A program made the translations under genes and the position numbers. The notes under the pieces are model-generated. The model was not told the origin of the DNA, made no database searches, and worked only from the letters and a program-made list of their open reading frames with translations. A stretch of DNA of 64,000 nucleotides from Xanthomonas cassavae CFBP 4642 (GTDB lineage: Bacteria > Pseudomonadota > Gammaproteobacteria > Xanthomonadales > Xanthomonadaceae), in contig NZ_CM002139.1 of the NCBI RefSeq assembly GCF_000454545.1, positions 2,101,632 to 2,165,631 on the forward strand, in the 5' to 3' direction. The stretch's first letter is position 1. Each line of letters opens with the position of its first letter. Shown here in pieces: positions 51,753-60,951 of this stretch.

Positions 51753-54002
51753 ATGATCGATCCGCCTACTAAGCGCCGCGTTTCCGCAGCACACGCGTGG
51801 CTGACTGCCGTTTGCCTGACGCTGGTGTTGCCCTTCATGACGCCTGACGTGTCTGCGGCCGAGCCCGGCACGCCAGGGCCGTATCACTGGCGCAGTGTCG
51901 CCATCGGCGGCGGCGGCTTCGTCACCGGCGTACTGTTCCATCCCGCCGAGCGCGATCTTGCGTACGCACGCACCGATGTCGGTGGCGCGTATCGCTGGGA
52001 TGCGCGTGCGCAGCAGTGGATTGCCCTGACCGACTGGCTGGGTGCGGACGACTGGAACCTGATGGGGATTGATGCATTCGCCATCGACCCCGCCAATCCC
52101 GAGGCCATCTATCTGGCAGCGGGCACCTACATGCACGAGCGCGCCGGCAATGCGGCGGTGCTGCGCTCGTTCAACCGCGGCCGCAGCTTCGAGCGCGCCG
52201 ACCTGCCGTTCAAGCTGGGCGGCAATCAGCTTGGGCGCGCCAACGGCGAGCGGCTGGCGGTGGACCCGCACGATGGCCGTGTGCTGTTGCTGGGTTCACG
52301 TGATGCAGGCCTGTGGCGCAGCGACGATCGCGGCGCGCACTGGGCGCGGGTGGAAGGATTTCCCGCCGATGCACTGGCCGGTGCCACCGCGCGCAACCAT
52401 GTCGGACGCGAACAGGCGGTGGGGATCGCCTTCGTCGTGTTCGACGCCGCCAGCGGCCGCGCTGGCAGTCCGACACCGCGCATCTATGTGGGCGTTTCCA
52501 CCGCGCAGACCAGTCTGTATGTCTCCGAGGATGCCGGCCGCACCTGGTCGGCGGTGGTCGGGCAACCCAGGGGGTTGCGTCCAAGCCACATGGCCGGTGG
52601 CAGCGATGGGCAGTGGTATCTGAGCTATGGCGATCAGCCCGGCCCGGACCTGATGGCCGGCGGTGCGCTATGGAACTACGACGCGGCGCAGCGCCGCTGG
52701 CGCGAGATCAGCCCGATCCCGCAACCGGCCAACGGCGATGGTTTCGGCTGGGGCGCGGTGGCGGTGGACTCGCAACAACCGCAAGTGTTGTTGGCCAGCA
52801 CATTCCGCCGCCGCACGCCGCGCGATGAGTTGTTCCGCAGCAGCGATGGCGGGCGTAGCTGGACGCCGCTGTTGGCGAACGCGCAGTTCGATCACAGCGC
52901 CGCGCCGTGGACGGCGCACGCAACGCCGCACTGGATGGGCGCGCTGGCGATCGATCCGTTCGACAGCAACCACGCGCTGTTCGTCACCGGCTACGGCATC
53001 TGGGCCTCGCGCAATCTGCGCGAGGCCGCGCGCACGCAGCAGCCGTTGCAATGGTGGTTCCAGGACCGCGGGCTGGAAGAAACCGTGCCGCTGGATCTGC
53101 TCAGCCCGATGGCCGGTGCGCATCTGCTCAGCGCGCTCGGCGATATCGATGGCTTTCGCCACGACGATCTGGACAGGGCGCCGCTGCAATATGCCGGCCC
53201 GCGCCTGACCAATGGCGAGAGCATCGATGCCGCCGGCCAGGCGCCGCAGTGGGTGGTGCGCAGCGGCACCGTGCGCGATCGCCGCAACGACGAAATCCGC
53301 GCGCTGTATTCGCGCGATGGGGGCGCGCACTGGCGCGCATTCGCCAGCGAACCGCCGGCCGGGCAGGGCGCCGGTACGATCGCCATTGGCGCCGGTGCGG
53401 CGCAGGTGGTGTGGGCGCCGGCGCAGGGCGGCAACTGGCGCACTGCGGATTTCGGTACGCACTGGCAGCGCGTGCAGGGCTTGCCCGACACCGCCGTGGT
53501 GGTGGCCGATCGCGTCGATGCGCAGCGTTGGTACGCCGCCGATCCGCTCAGTGGGCGCCTGTACGAAAGCACCGATGGTGCGGCCAGTTTCCGCGATACC
53601 GGGCAGTCGCTGGGAACGCCGGCGCGCGATGAGCGCACGCGTCCACAGTTGCGGCCCGACCCATGGCGCGCCGGTGTGGTGTATCTGGCCAGTCCCGCAC
53701 GCGGCGTGATGCGCTGGCAGGACGGCCGCCTGCAGACCCTGTCGACACTGGACGAGGCACACTCGCTCGGCATTGGCAGGCCACTGCGCGAGGGCGCGCC
53801 ACCGGCGCTGTATCTGGCCGGTCGCGTGGCCGGCGTGGAAGGGGTGTTCCGCTCCGACGACGAAGGTGCGCACTGGCGACGCATCAACGACGACGCGCAC
53901 CGGTTCGGCAAGCCCTACAGCGTCACCGGCGATCCGCGACTCCCCGGGCGCGTGTACTTCGCCACCGGTGGGCGTGGCATCTTCTACGGCGACCCGCGAT
54001 GA
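51753..54002 (+). CDS. GH74 xyloglucan-specific endo-beta-glucanase
   Basis: The 749-residue enzyme has a signal peptide ending VSAAEPG (about residue 36) and two seven-bladed propeller domains built of BNR-like repeats (LFRSSDGGRSWTPL, GLWRSDDRGAHWARV). ARTDVGGAYRWD (Asp75) and the later GDIDGF region are in the places of the two GH74 catalytic Asp. GH74 enzymes cut the xyloglucan backbone; secretion outside the cell or to the surface is expected. GGAGGA is 9 bp before ATG 51753; the ATG at 51744 is too close to it. CE20 follows after 106 bp. Confidence 0.92.
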   Translation: MIDPPTKRRVSAAHAWLTAVCLTLVLPFMTPDVSAAEPGTPGPYHWRSVAIGGGGFVTGVLFHPAERDLAYARTDVGGAYRWDARAQQWIALTDWLGADDWNLMGIDAFAIDPANPEAIYLAAGTYMHERAGNAAVLRSFNRGRSFERADLPFKLGGNQLGRANGERLAVDPHDGRVLLLGSRDAGLWRSDDRGAHWARVEGFPADALAGATARNHVGREQAVGIAFVVFDAASGRAGSPTPRIYVGVSTAQTSLYVSEDAGRTWSAVVGQPRGLRPSHMAGGSDGQWYLSYGDQPGPDLMAGGALWNYDAAQRRWREISPIPQPANGDGFGWGAVAVDSQQPQVLLASTFRRRTPRDELFRSSDGGRSWTPLLANAQFDHSAAPWTAHATPHWMGALAIDPFDSNHALFVTGYGIWASRNLREAARTQQPLQWWFQDRGLEETVPLDLLSPMAGAHLLSALGDIDGFRHDDLDRAPLQYAGPRLTNGESIDAAGQAPQWVVRSGTVRDRRNDEIRALYSRDGGAHWRAFASEPPAGQGAGTIAIGAGAAQVVWAPAQGGNWRTADFGTHWQRVQGLPDTAVVVADRVDAQRWYAADPLSGRLYESTDGAASFRDTGQSLGTPARDERTRPQLRPDPWRAGVVYLASPARGVMRWQDGRLQTLSTLDEAHSLGIGRPLREGAPPALYLAGRVAGVEGVFRSDDEGAHWRRINDDAHRFGKPYSVTGDPRLPGRVYFATGGRGIFYGDPR

Positions 54003-54108
54003 GCGTGCCGTCCCTTGGCGTGTCATCGCGCTGTCCTACCGTGTCCATCTTCGTCCCCCGTCGCCTCGTTGCGCGCCGACCGGCCGCGCCGACCCTGGAG
54101 ATCACTGC

Positions 54109-56025
54109 ATGACTGTCACCTTCGTTCGCCGCGCCTGTCTGCTGGGTCTGGCGCTGGTTAGCCCGTTCGCAGCGGCGCAGCCGACCCTGCCACTGTTGTT
54201 CAGCGATGGCGCGGTGCTGCAGCGCGACCAGTCGATGCCGGTATGGGGCTGGGCGACACCGAATGCATCCATCAGCGTGAGCCTGGATGGCAAGCGCGCC
54301 ACCACCAAGGCCGATGTGCAGGGAGCATGGAAGGTCAGCCTGCCGGCGCACACTGCTGGCGGTCCCTACGTGCTGAGCGTGCAGGGCGACGGGGGGCAGC
54401 TGCAGGTGCGCGATGTGCTGGTTGGCGATGTCTGGCTGGCCAGCGGGCAATCGAACATGGAATGGCCCTTGGCGCAGGCCAGCGACGGCCCGCAGGCGGT
54501 AGCGGCGGCCAACGATCCGCAGCTGCGTCACTTCAAGGTTCCCAAGTCGTGGTCGGTGCAGCCGCAGGCGCGCCTGAGCGGTGGCGACTGGAAAACCGCC
54601 ATGCCCGCCAACGCCGGCGAGTTCACCGCGGTGGGCTACTTCTTCGCCAGGGAGCTGCGCGCCAGCACCGGCGTGCCGATCGGCATCATCAACAGCAGCT
54701 GGGGCGGCAGCGCGATCGAGGCATGGATGGACGCCGCCTCGCTGGGCTTGAACGCCACCCAGAACCAGGGCGCCATCGAGGCGATCAAGCAGCGCGATGC
54801 CGCGGCGCAAGCCGCCACCGGCAAGCGCATCGCGCGCTGGCCCAAGGTGGATGGCGACATGCCGCAATGGCGCGAAGCGACATTCGATGACAGCGATTGG
54901 GACAGCATTCCGGTTACCCAGCAATGGGAATCCAGCGGCTATGACGGCATGGACGGGATCGCCTGGTACCGCACCACGGTCACACTGAGCGCTGCCGAAG
55001 CCAAGGCCGGCGTAGCGCTGGGTGTCGGCCAGATCGACGACTCGGACATCACCTACGTCAACGGCCAGCAGGTCGGCAGCACCATCAAGCAATGGAACCT
55101 GCCGCGCGTCTATCAGGTGCCGGCAGCGGTACTTAAGGCTGGCGTCAACCACATCGCCGTGCGGGTGGAAGACCTCAGCGGCGGTGGCGGCATGCATGGC
55201 CCGGACGAGCAGCGCTTCGTGCAGACCAGCGCCGGTGCCAAGCGCGCGCTGAGTGGCTGGAAATTCCGCCCGGCTGCGGTACGTGTGTCGTTGGCCGACA
55301 ACAAGAATCAGCTGCCCACGCTGCTGTACAACCAGATGATCCATCCGCTGCAGCCGTTCCCGGTCAAGGGCGTGATCTGGTACCAGGGCGAAACCAATGC
55401 CAGCGAGAGCGGGGCGGTGAAATACCGCGAACAGTTTGCCGCCATGATCCAGCAGTGGCGCGCCGAGCGTGGCCAGAAGGCCCTGCCGTTTTTATGGGTG
55501 CAGCTGGCCAACTTCAAGGCCGGCGGCGACAAGGGCGAGCTGAGCCCGTGGGCGCTGCTGCGCGAATCGCAATCCAAGACGCTGGCACTGCCGGCAACCG
55601 GGCAGGCGGTGATCATCGATATCGGCAACCCCACCGACATCCATCCCACCAACAAGCGCGATGTCGGGCATCGTCTGGCGCTTGCGGCCCGGCACGTGGC
55701 CTATGGCGAAACATTGGTGTACAGCGCGCCGGTATTCAAGCGCGTGCGCTTCGACGGCGACAAGGCTGTGCTGACGTTCGATCTGCAGGGCAGTGCGCTG
55801 CAGGTGCGCGGCGGCGGTGCGGTGCAGGGCCTGCGTATTGCCGGCGCCGATCAACGCTTCCACCCGGCCACCGCGCAGATCGACGGTGACCGCATCACCG
55901 TGCACAGCGACGCGGTGAGCGCGCCGGTTGCGGTGCGCTATGGCTGGAGCGAGAACCCCGACGACGCCAACCTGATTAATCGCGAGCGGTTGCCCGTTTC
56001 CCCCTTCCGCACCGATACCTGGTGA
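54109..56025 (+). CDS. CE20-type SGNH acetylesterase
   Basis: The 638-residue protein has a signal peptide ending AAAQ (about residue 24) and an SGNH esterase fold with nucleophile GQSN (Ser115) and the DIHP catalytic Asp/His pair. An inserted galactose-binding-like domain (about residues 240-380) splits the hydrolase, as described for the CE20 family founded on the Xanthomonas citri enzyme of the xyloglucan locus. It removes acetyl groups from xyloglucan side chains, probably in the periplasm. It shares similarity with sialate O-acetylesterases. Confidence 0.9.
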   Translation: MTVTFVRRACLLGLALVSPFAAAQPTLPLLFSDGAVLQRDQSMPVWGWATPNASISVSLDGKRATTKADVQGAWKVSLPAHTAGGPYVLSVQGDGGQLQVRDVLVGDVWLASGQSNMEWPLAQASDGPQAVAAANDPQLRHFKVPKSWSVQPQARLSGGDWKTAMPANAGEFTAVGYFFARELRASTGVPIGIINSSWGGSAIEAWMDAASLGLNATQNQGAIEAIKQRDAAAQAATGKRIARWPKVDGDMPQWREATFDDSDWDSIPVTQQWESSGYDGMDGIAWYRTTVTLSAAEAKAGVALGVGQIDDSDITYVNGQQVGSTIKQWNLPRVYQVPAAVLKAGVNHIAVRVEDLSGGGGMHGPDEQRFVQTSAGAKRALSGWKFRPAAVRVSLADNKNQLPTLLYNQMIHPLQPFPVKGVIWYQGETNASESGAVKYREQFAAMIQQWRAERGQKALPFLWVQLANFKAGGDKGELSPWALLRESQSKTLALPATGQAVIIDIGNPTDIHPTNKRDVGHRLALAARHVAYGETLVYSAPVFKRVRFDGDKAVLTFDLQGSALQVRGGGAVQGLRIAGADQRFHPATAQIDGDRITVHSDAVSAPVAVRYGWSENPDDANLINRERLPVSPFRTDTW

Positions 56026-56036
56026 CACGGAGTCTT

Positions 56037-57779
56037 ATGACCATGCATTGCCCCGTTACGCCCGCAGCCTCCCGTTTCAACGCGCGTCGTTGCCTGCGCC
56101 CGCTGCTGCTGTCCGCGCTGACGCTGGCCCTGGCGGCCTGCCAATCCGGCCAGCAGGACAGCGCTGCCAAGCCCGACGCCGCCACCCCTGCGGCGAACGC
56201 GCCAGCCACCCCGCCTGCCTCTGCGCAGGCGCCTGCCACGCAGACGCCGATGCCGCAGTTCGTCAGCAAGGACGGCACGCATGCGTTACTGGTCGATGGC
56301 GCGCCATTCCTGATCCTGGGCGCGCAGGTCAACAACTCCAGCAACTATCCCGGCGTGATGGACAAGGTGTGGCCGGCGATCAAGCTGATGGGCCCCAACA
56401 CCGTGCAGGTACCGATCGCCTGGGAGCAGGTGGAACCGGAAGAAGGCAAGTTCGATTTTTCCTTCGTCGATACGCTGCTCACCCAGGCGCGCGAACACAA
56501 GGTGCGGCTGGTGTTGCTGTGGTTCGCCACCTGGAAGAACAACGGCCCGGCCTATGCGCCGCTGTGGGTCAAGGCCGACAACCAGCGCTTCCCGCGCGTG
56601 GTGACCCGCGAAGGCAAGGCGATCGGCTCACTGTCGCCGCATGCGCAGGCCACCCTGGATGCCGACCGCAAGGCATTCGTCGCTTTCATGCAGCACCTGA
56701 AGCGGGTCGACCCGCAGCACACCGTGATCATGATCCAGCCGGAGAACGAGGCGGGCACCTACGGCAGCGTGCGCGACTTCTCGCCGATGGCGCAGAAGCT
56801 GTTCGACGGCCCGGTGCCGGAAGAGCTGCTCAAGCGCTTGAACAAGCAGCCGGGCAGCTGGGCACAGGTGTTCGGCGCCGATGCCGATGAAATCTTCCAT
56901 GCGTGGTCGATCGGCCGTTATATCGACCAGGTAGCCGAAGCCGGCAAGGCCGAATATCCACTGCCGATGTACGTCAATGCCGCGCTGCGTGGTCCCTTCA
57001 ATCCGGGTCAGCCCGGCCAGTACGCCAGCGGTGGCCCCACCGACAACGTGCTCGATGTGTGGAAGGCCGCCGGCCCGCATATCGACCTGCTGGCGCCGGA
57101 CATCTACATGCCCGAATACCGCCTGTACACCACGGTGCTGGAGCGCTACGCGCGCCCGGACAATGCCTTGTTTGTAGCCGAAACCGGCAACCGTCCGGAA
57201 TACGCGCGTTACCTGTATCCCACGCTGGGCCATGACGGCATCGGCTGGTCGGCATTCGGCATCGACTTCACGCGTTACTCCAACTATCCGCTGGGCGCCA
57301 AGCACGTCAACGAAGAGACGCTGGCACCCTTTGTGCTGGGGTTCCAGGCGGTGAGCATGGGCATGCGCCCGTTCGCCAAGGCTGCGTCCGAAGGCAAGTT
57401 GCACGGTACCGCCGAAGAACCCGGCCAGGCCGTGCAGGAGCTCAAGCTCAACGACCGCTGGAGCGCCACCATCACCTATGGCGTGCCGCAGTTCTGGTTC
57501 AAGGGCGAGCCGCCAGGCAACCCCGAGCCGATCGGTGCGGCTTTGATCGCCGAGCTGGGTCCGGACGAGTTTCTGGTCACCGGCTACCACGCACGCGTGA
57601 CCCTGCACCCGGCCAGCGAAGCGACTGCCAACATGTTCTACGACCGCGTCGAGGAAGGCGTGTACGAGGGCACGCAGTGGCAGTTCCAGCGCAACTGGAA
57701 TGGCGACCAGACCGACTACGGGGTCAATTTCTCCAGCGTGCCGCAATTGCTGAAGATCAAGCTCGCCACCTACAAATAA
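56037..57779 (+). CDS. GH35 beta-galactosidase lipoprotein
   Basis: The 580-residue enzyme has a lipoprotein signal ending LAAC, a Pro/Ala-rich linker and a GH35 TIM barrel. [10 protein letters not shown] carries the acid/base Glu and VAETGN the nucleophile Glu. It would remove galactosyl residues from imported xyloglucan oligosaccharides. CGGAG lies 5 bp before ATG 56037; the GTG at 56022 overlaps the CE20 stop and is less likely. Confidence 0.9.
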   Translation: MTMHCPVTPAASRFNARRCLRPLLLSALTLALAACQSGQQDSAAKPDAATPAANAPATPPASAQAPATQTPMPQFVSKDGTHALLVDGAPFLILGAQVNNSSNYPGVMDKVWPAIKLMGPNTVQVPIAWEQVEPEEGKFDFSFVDTLLTQAREHKVRLVLLWFATWKNNGPAYAPLWVKADNQRFPRVVTREGKAIGSLSPHAQATLDADRKAFVAFMQHLKRVDPQHTVIMIQPENEAGTYGSVRDFSPMAQKLFDGPVPEELLKRLNKQPGSWAQVFGADADEIFHAWSIGRYIDQVAEAGKAEYPLPMYVNAALRGPFNPGQPGQYASGGPTDNVLDVWKAAGPHIDLLAPDIYMPEYRLYTTVLERYARPDNALFVAETGNRPEYARYLYPTLGHDGIGWSAFGIDFTRYSNYPLGAKHVNEETLAPFVLGFQAVSMGMRPFAKAASEGKLHGTAEEPGQAVQELKLNDRWSATITYGVPQFWFKGEPPGNPEPIGAALIAELGPDEFLVTGYHARVTLHPASEATANMFYDRVEEGVYEGTQWQFQRNWNGDQTDYGVNFSSVPQLLKIKLATYK

Positions 57780-57822
57780 TCGCCACGCGAGACGGCGCCG
57801 CTTTCGAGCGGGCCGCCAGTGC

Positions 57823-57853
57823 GCGGAATCGACACGCTGTACGTCGATTCCGC
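57823..57853 (+). other. Perfect inverted repeat before GH31
   Basis: The stem GCGGAATCGAC (57823-57833) pairs with 57843-57853 around a 9-nt loop, in the 183-bp gap between GH35 and GH31. There is no T-run. It could protect the upstream mRNA, attenuate, or be a protein site. Confidence 0.6.
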
Positions 57854-57962
57854 CGCATCATCCTTGCCTGCCAGACCACCGCTGCCACGCGTGCTGCTAC
57901 ATCAATAACACCCATGCGCTGCCGCCCCCGCGGCAGCGATTCGACATTCAAAGGGAGTGACC

Positions 57963-60866
57963 ATGCAAACCACCATCCGTTCCGCCGGCCCCGCGCCTGC
58001 CAACCGACGTACACCGCTTGCCCATTGCCTGGCGTTGTCGCTGGCCCTGCTGGCCAATGCCGCGCACGCGCAGGACGTGCGCAAGGCCGCCGATGGCGTC
58101 ACCGTGGTGCCAAGCGCCAAGGGCGCCGCACCGGTGCGCCTGCAGGTGGTCGATAGCGGCATCATCCGCGTCAGTGCCGACCCGGACGGTGACTTTGCAC
58201 GCAGCCCCAGCCTGATGCGCGTGCCGGTGCAGGGCGACACCACCTTCCAGGTGGCCGAGGAGGGGGGCAGCGTGCAGCTGAAGACCGGCAAGGTCACTGC
58301 CACCGTGTCCACCGTCGACGGCCATGTCAGCTTCGCCGATGCCAACGGCAAACCGGTGCTGTCGGAAGTGGTGGGCGGGCGCAGCTTTGCGCCGCTGAAA
58401 GTGGAGGGCAAGCAGTACCTGAGCGTGCGTCAGCGCTTCCAGTCGCCCGACGACGAAGCGCTGTACGGCTTCGGCCAGCACCAGCAGGGCTGGATGAACC
58501 AGAAGGGCCGCAATGTCGAACTGCAGCAGAACAACATCGACATGGCGGTGCCCTACCTGGTATCCAGCCGCAACTACGGTCTGTTGTGGGACAACAATTC
58601 GATCAGCCGCCTGGGCGACCCGCGCGGCCTGCAGCCGTTGCCGAAGACGCTGAAGCTGTACGACGCCAAAGGCAAGGCCGGTGCGCTGACCGCACGCTAT
58701 GCGATCAACGGCAAGCAGGTGCTCGAGCGCCGCGAGAGCGAGGTGAACTACCAGTACCTCAGCGACCTGACCAAGTACCCGAAGAAGGCGATCACCAAGG
58801 ACAAGGACAGCCGCATGCAGGTCACTTGGGAGGGCGAGATCGAAGCGCTCACCGGTGGCGAGCACACCTTCTCGCTGTATTCGAGCGAGTACGCCAAGTT
58901 GTACGTGGACGGCAAGCTGGTCGTCGATCGCTGGCGCCAGAACTGGAACCCGTGGAATCACGAGTTCAAGCTGGATCTGCAGCCGGGCACGCGCCACACC
59001 GTCAAGGTCGAGTGGGACCTGATCGACCCCAGCTACATCGCGCTGCTGCACCGCGACCCGCTGCCGGCCGCCGAAGCGAAGGACCTGTCGCTATGGTCCG
59101 AAGCCGGCCAGATGATCGACTACTACTTCGTTTCGGCCGATTCGTATGATCAGGCCGTGGCCGGCTACCGCGAGCTCACCGGCAAGTCGGTGATGCTGCC
59201 CAAGTGGGCCTATGGCTTCTGGCAGAGCCGCGAGCGTTACAAGAGCCAGGACGAGTTGGTGGGCGCGGTGGCCGAATACCGCAAGCGCAAGCTGTCGCTG
59301 GACAACATCGTGCTCGACTGGTCGTACTGGCCGGAAAACGCCTGGGGCTCGCACGATTTCGACAAGCAGCACTTCCCGGATCCGGACGGCATGGTCAAGG
59401 CCGTGCACGACATGCACGCCCAGATCATGATTTCGATCTGGCCCAAGTTCTATCCCACCACCGCCAACTACAAGGAACTGGACGCGGCCGGTTTCATGTT
59501 CAAGCGCAACGTGGAAGTGGGTGAGCTGGACTGGATCGGCAAGGGCTACAAGAACTCGTTCTACGATCCGTATTCGGAAAAGGCGCAGGCGATCTACTGG
59601 CGCCAGGTCAACGAAAAGCTCAACAGCAAGGGCTTCGATGCGTGGTGGATGGACGCCGACGAACCGGACGTGCATTCCAACCTGGACATCGGCGAGCGCA
59701 AGGCACGCACCACGCCCAACGCGCTGGGCTCGTCCACCGAATACTTCAACTCCTACCCGCTGCCGCACACCCACGGCGTGTACGTGGGCGATCGCGCGGC
59801 CGACGACAAGCGCGTGTTCATCCTCTCGCGCAAGGGCTATGCCGGCACCCAGCGCAATGCGGTGGCGGTGTGGAGCGGCGACATCGTCTCGCGCTGGGAC
59901 GACATGCGCGACCAGATCTCCGGTGGCGTCAACATGGCGCTGTCGGGTCTGCCCAACTGGACCTTCGACATCGGCGGCTTTGCGGTGGAGAAGCGCTACG
60001 AGAACCAGGACCCGGCACACCTGCCGGAATGGCGCGAACTCAACACGCGCTGGTTCCAGTTCGGCGCATTCGTGCCGATCTTCCGCTCGCACGGCCAGTT
60101 CCCGTACCGCGAGATCTGGAACATCGCCCCGGAAGGCACGCCGTTCTACGACAGCATGGCCTACTACAACCGCCTGCGTTACGCGCTGCTGCCGTACATC
60201 TACAGCCTGGCTGGCGATACCTATCAGCGCGATGGCGTGATCATGCGCGGCATGATGATGGACTTCCCGAACGACCCCAAGGTCCGCGACATCAATGACC
60301 AGTACCTGTTCGGCCCGGCCTTCCTGGTCGCACCGGTGACCCGCTTCGGCGCCACCTCGCGCCAGGTGTACCTGCCGGCCGGCACCAGCTGGCTGGATTT
60401 TTCCACCGGCAAGCGCTACGAAGGCGGCCAGAGCATCGAAGCGGCCGCGCCGATCGAGCGCATGCCGTTGTTCGTGCGTGCCGGCTCCATCGTGCCGACC
60501 GGCCCGGTGCAGGAATACGTGGATCAGACGCCGGATGCACCGCTCACCGTGGTGGTCTACACCGGTGCCGACGGTGCGTTCTCGCTGTACGAGGACGACG
60601 GCAAGGGCTACGGCTACGAGAAGGGCGAGTTCAGCCGCATCCCGCTGGTGTGGAACCAGGCCAAGGGCGAGCTGAGCATCGGCACGCGCGAAGGCAGCTG
60701 GACCGGCATGCAGGCCAAACGCACCATCAACGTGCGTTTCGTCGATGGTCCACGCGCCGACGCCGGTGCACTGGAGCCCAAGTCCGACACCAGCATCCAG
60801 TACGACGGCAAGGCGGTCAGCGTGTTGCAGCGCAAGATTGCGTCCGGCAAAGCGCGTCGTCGATGA
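57963..60866 (+). CDS. GH31 alpha-xylosidase with PA14 insert
   Basis: The 967-residue enzyme has a signal peptide ending AHAQD (about residue 38), an N-terminal GH31 beta-domain, a PA14 module inserted at about 270-360 (EALTGGEHTFSLYSSEYAKL) and the catalytic barrel with WWMDADEPD (nucleophile Asp) and WSGDIVSRWDD (acid/base). The PA14 insert is typical of xyloglucan alpha-xylosidases, and removal of the alpha-1,6-xylose from the non-reducing end of oligosaccharides fits the context. GGGAG is 5 bp before ATG 57963; GTG 57957 lies too close to it. Confidence 0.93.
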   Translation: MQTTIRSAGPAPANRRTPLAHCLALSLALLANAAHAQDVRKAADGVTVVPSAKGAAPVRLQVVDSGIIRVSADPDGDFARSPSLMRVPVQGDTTFQVAEEGGSVQLKTGKVTATVSTVDGHVSFADANGKPVLSEVVGGRSFAPLKVEGKQYLSVRQRFQSPDDEALYGFGQHQQGWMNQKGRNVELQQNNIDMAVPYLVSSRNYGLLWDNNSISRLGDPRGLQPLPKTLKLYDAKGKAGALTARYAINGKQVLERRESEVNYQYLSDLTKYPKKAITKDKDSRMQVTWEGEIEALTGGEHTFSLYSSEYAKLYVDGKLVVDRWRQNWNPWNHEFKLDLQPGTRHTVKVEWDLIDPSYIALLHRDPLPAAEAKDLSLWSEAGQMIDYYFVSADSYDQAVAGYRELTGKSVMLPKWAYGFWQSRERYKSQDELVGAVAEYRKRKLSLDNIVLDWSYWPENAWGSHDFDKQHFPDPDGMVKAVHDMHAQIMISIWPKFYPTTANYKELDAAGFMFKRNVEVGELDWIGKGYKNSFYDPYSEKAQAIYWRQVNEKLNSKGFDAWWMDADEPDVHSNLDIGERKARTTPNALGSSTEYFNSYPLPHTHGVYVGDRAADDKRVFILSRKGYAGTQRNAVAVWSGDIVSRWDDMRDQISGGVNMALSGLPNWTFDIGGFAVEKRYENQDPAHLPEWRELNTRWFQFGAFVPIFRSHGQFPYREIWNIAPEGTPFYDSMAYYNRLRYALLPYIYSLAGDTYQRDGVIMRGMMMDFPNDPKVRDINDQYLFGPAFLVAPVTRFGATSRQVYLPAGTSWLDFSTGKRYEGGQSIEAAAPIERMPLFVRAGSIVPTGPVQEYVDQTPDAPLTVVVYTGADGAFSLYEDDGKGYGYEKGEFSRIPLVWNQAKGELSIGTREGSWTGMQAKRTINVRFVDGPRADAGALEPKSDTSIQYDGKAVSVLQRKIASGKARRR

Positions 60867-60951
60867 TCGCAGGCTGTCTTCAGTCGATGAGCGAGCAGAT
60901 GCCGGAACGCCGCAAGGCAGTCGCGGGCGGTTCCGGTGAGGCAGCACGGCG

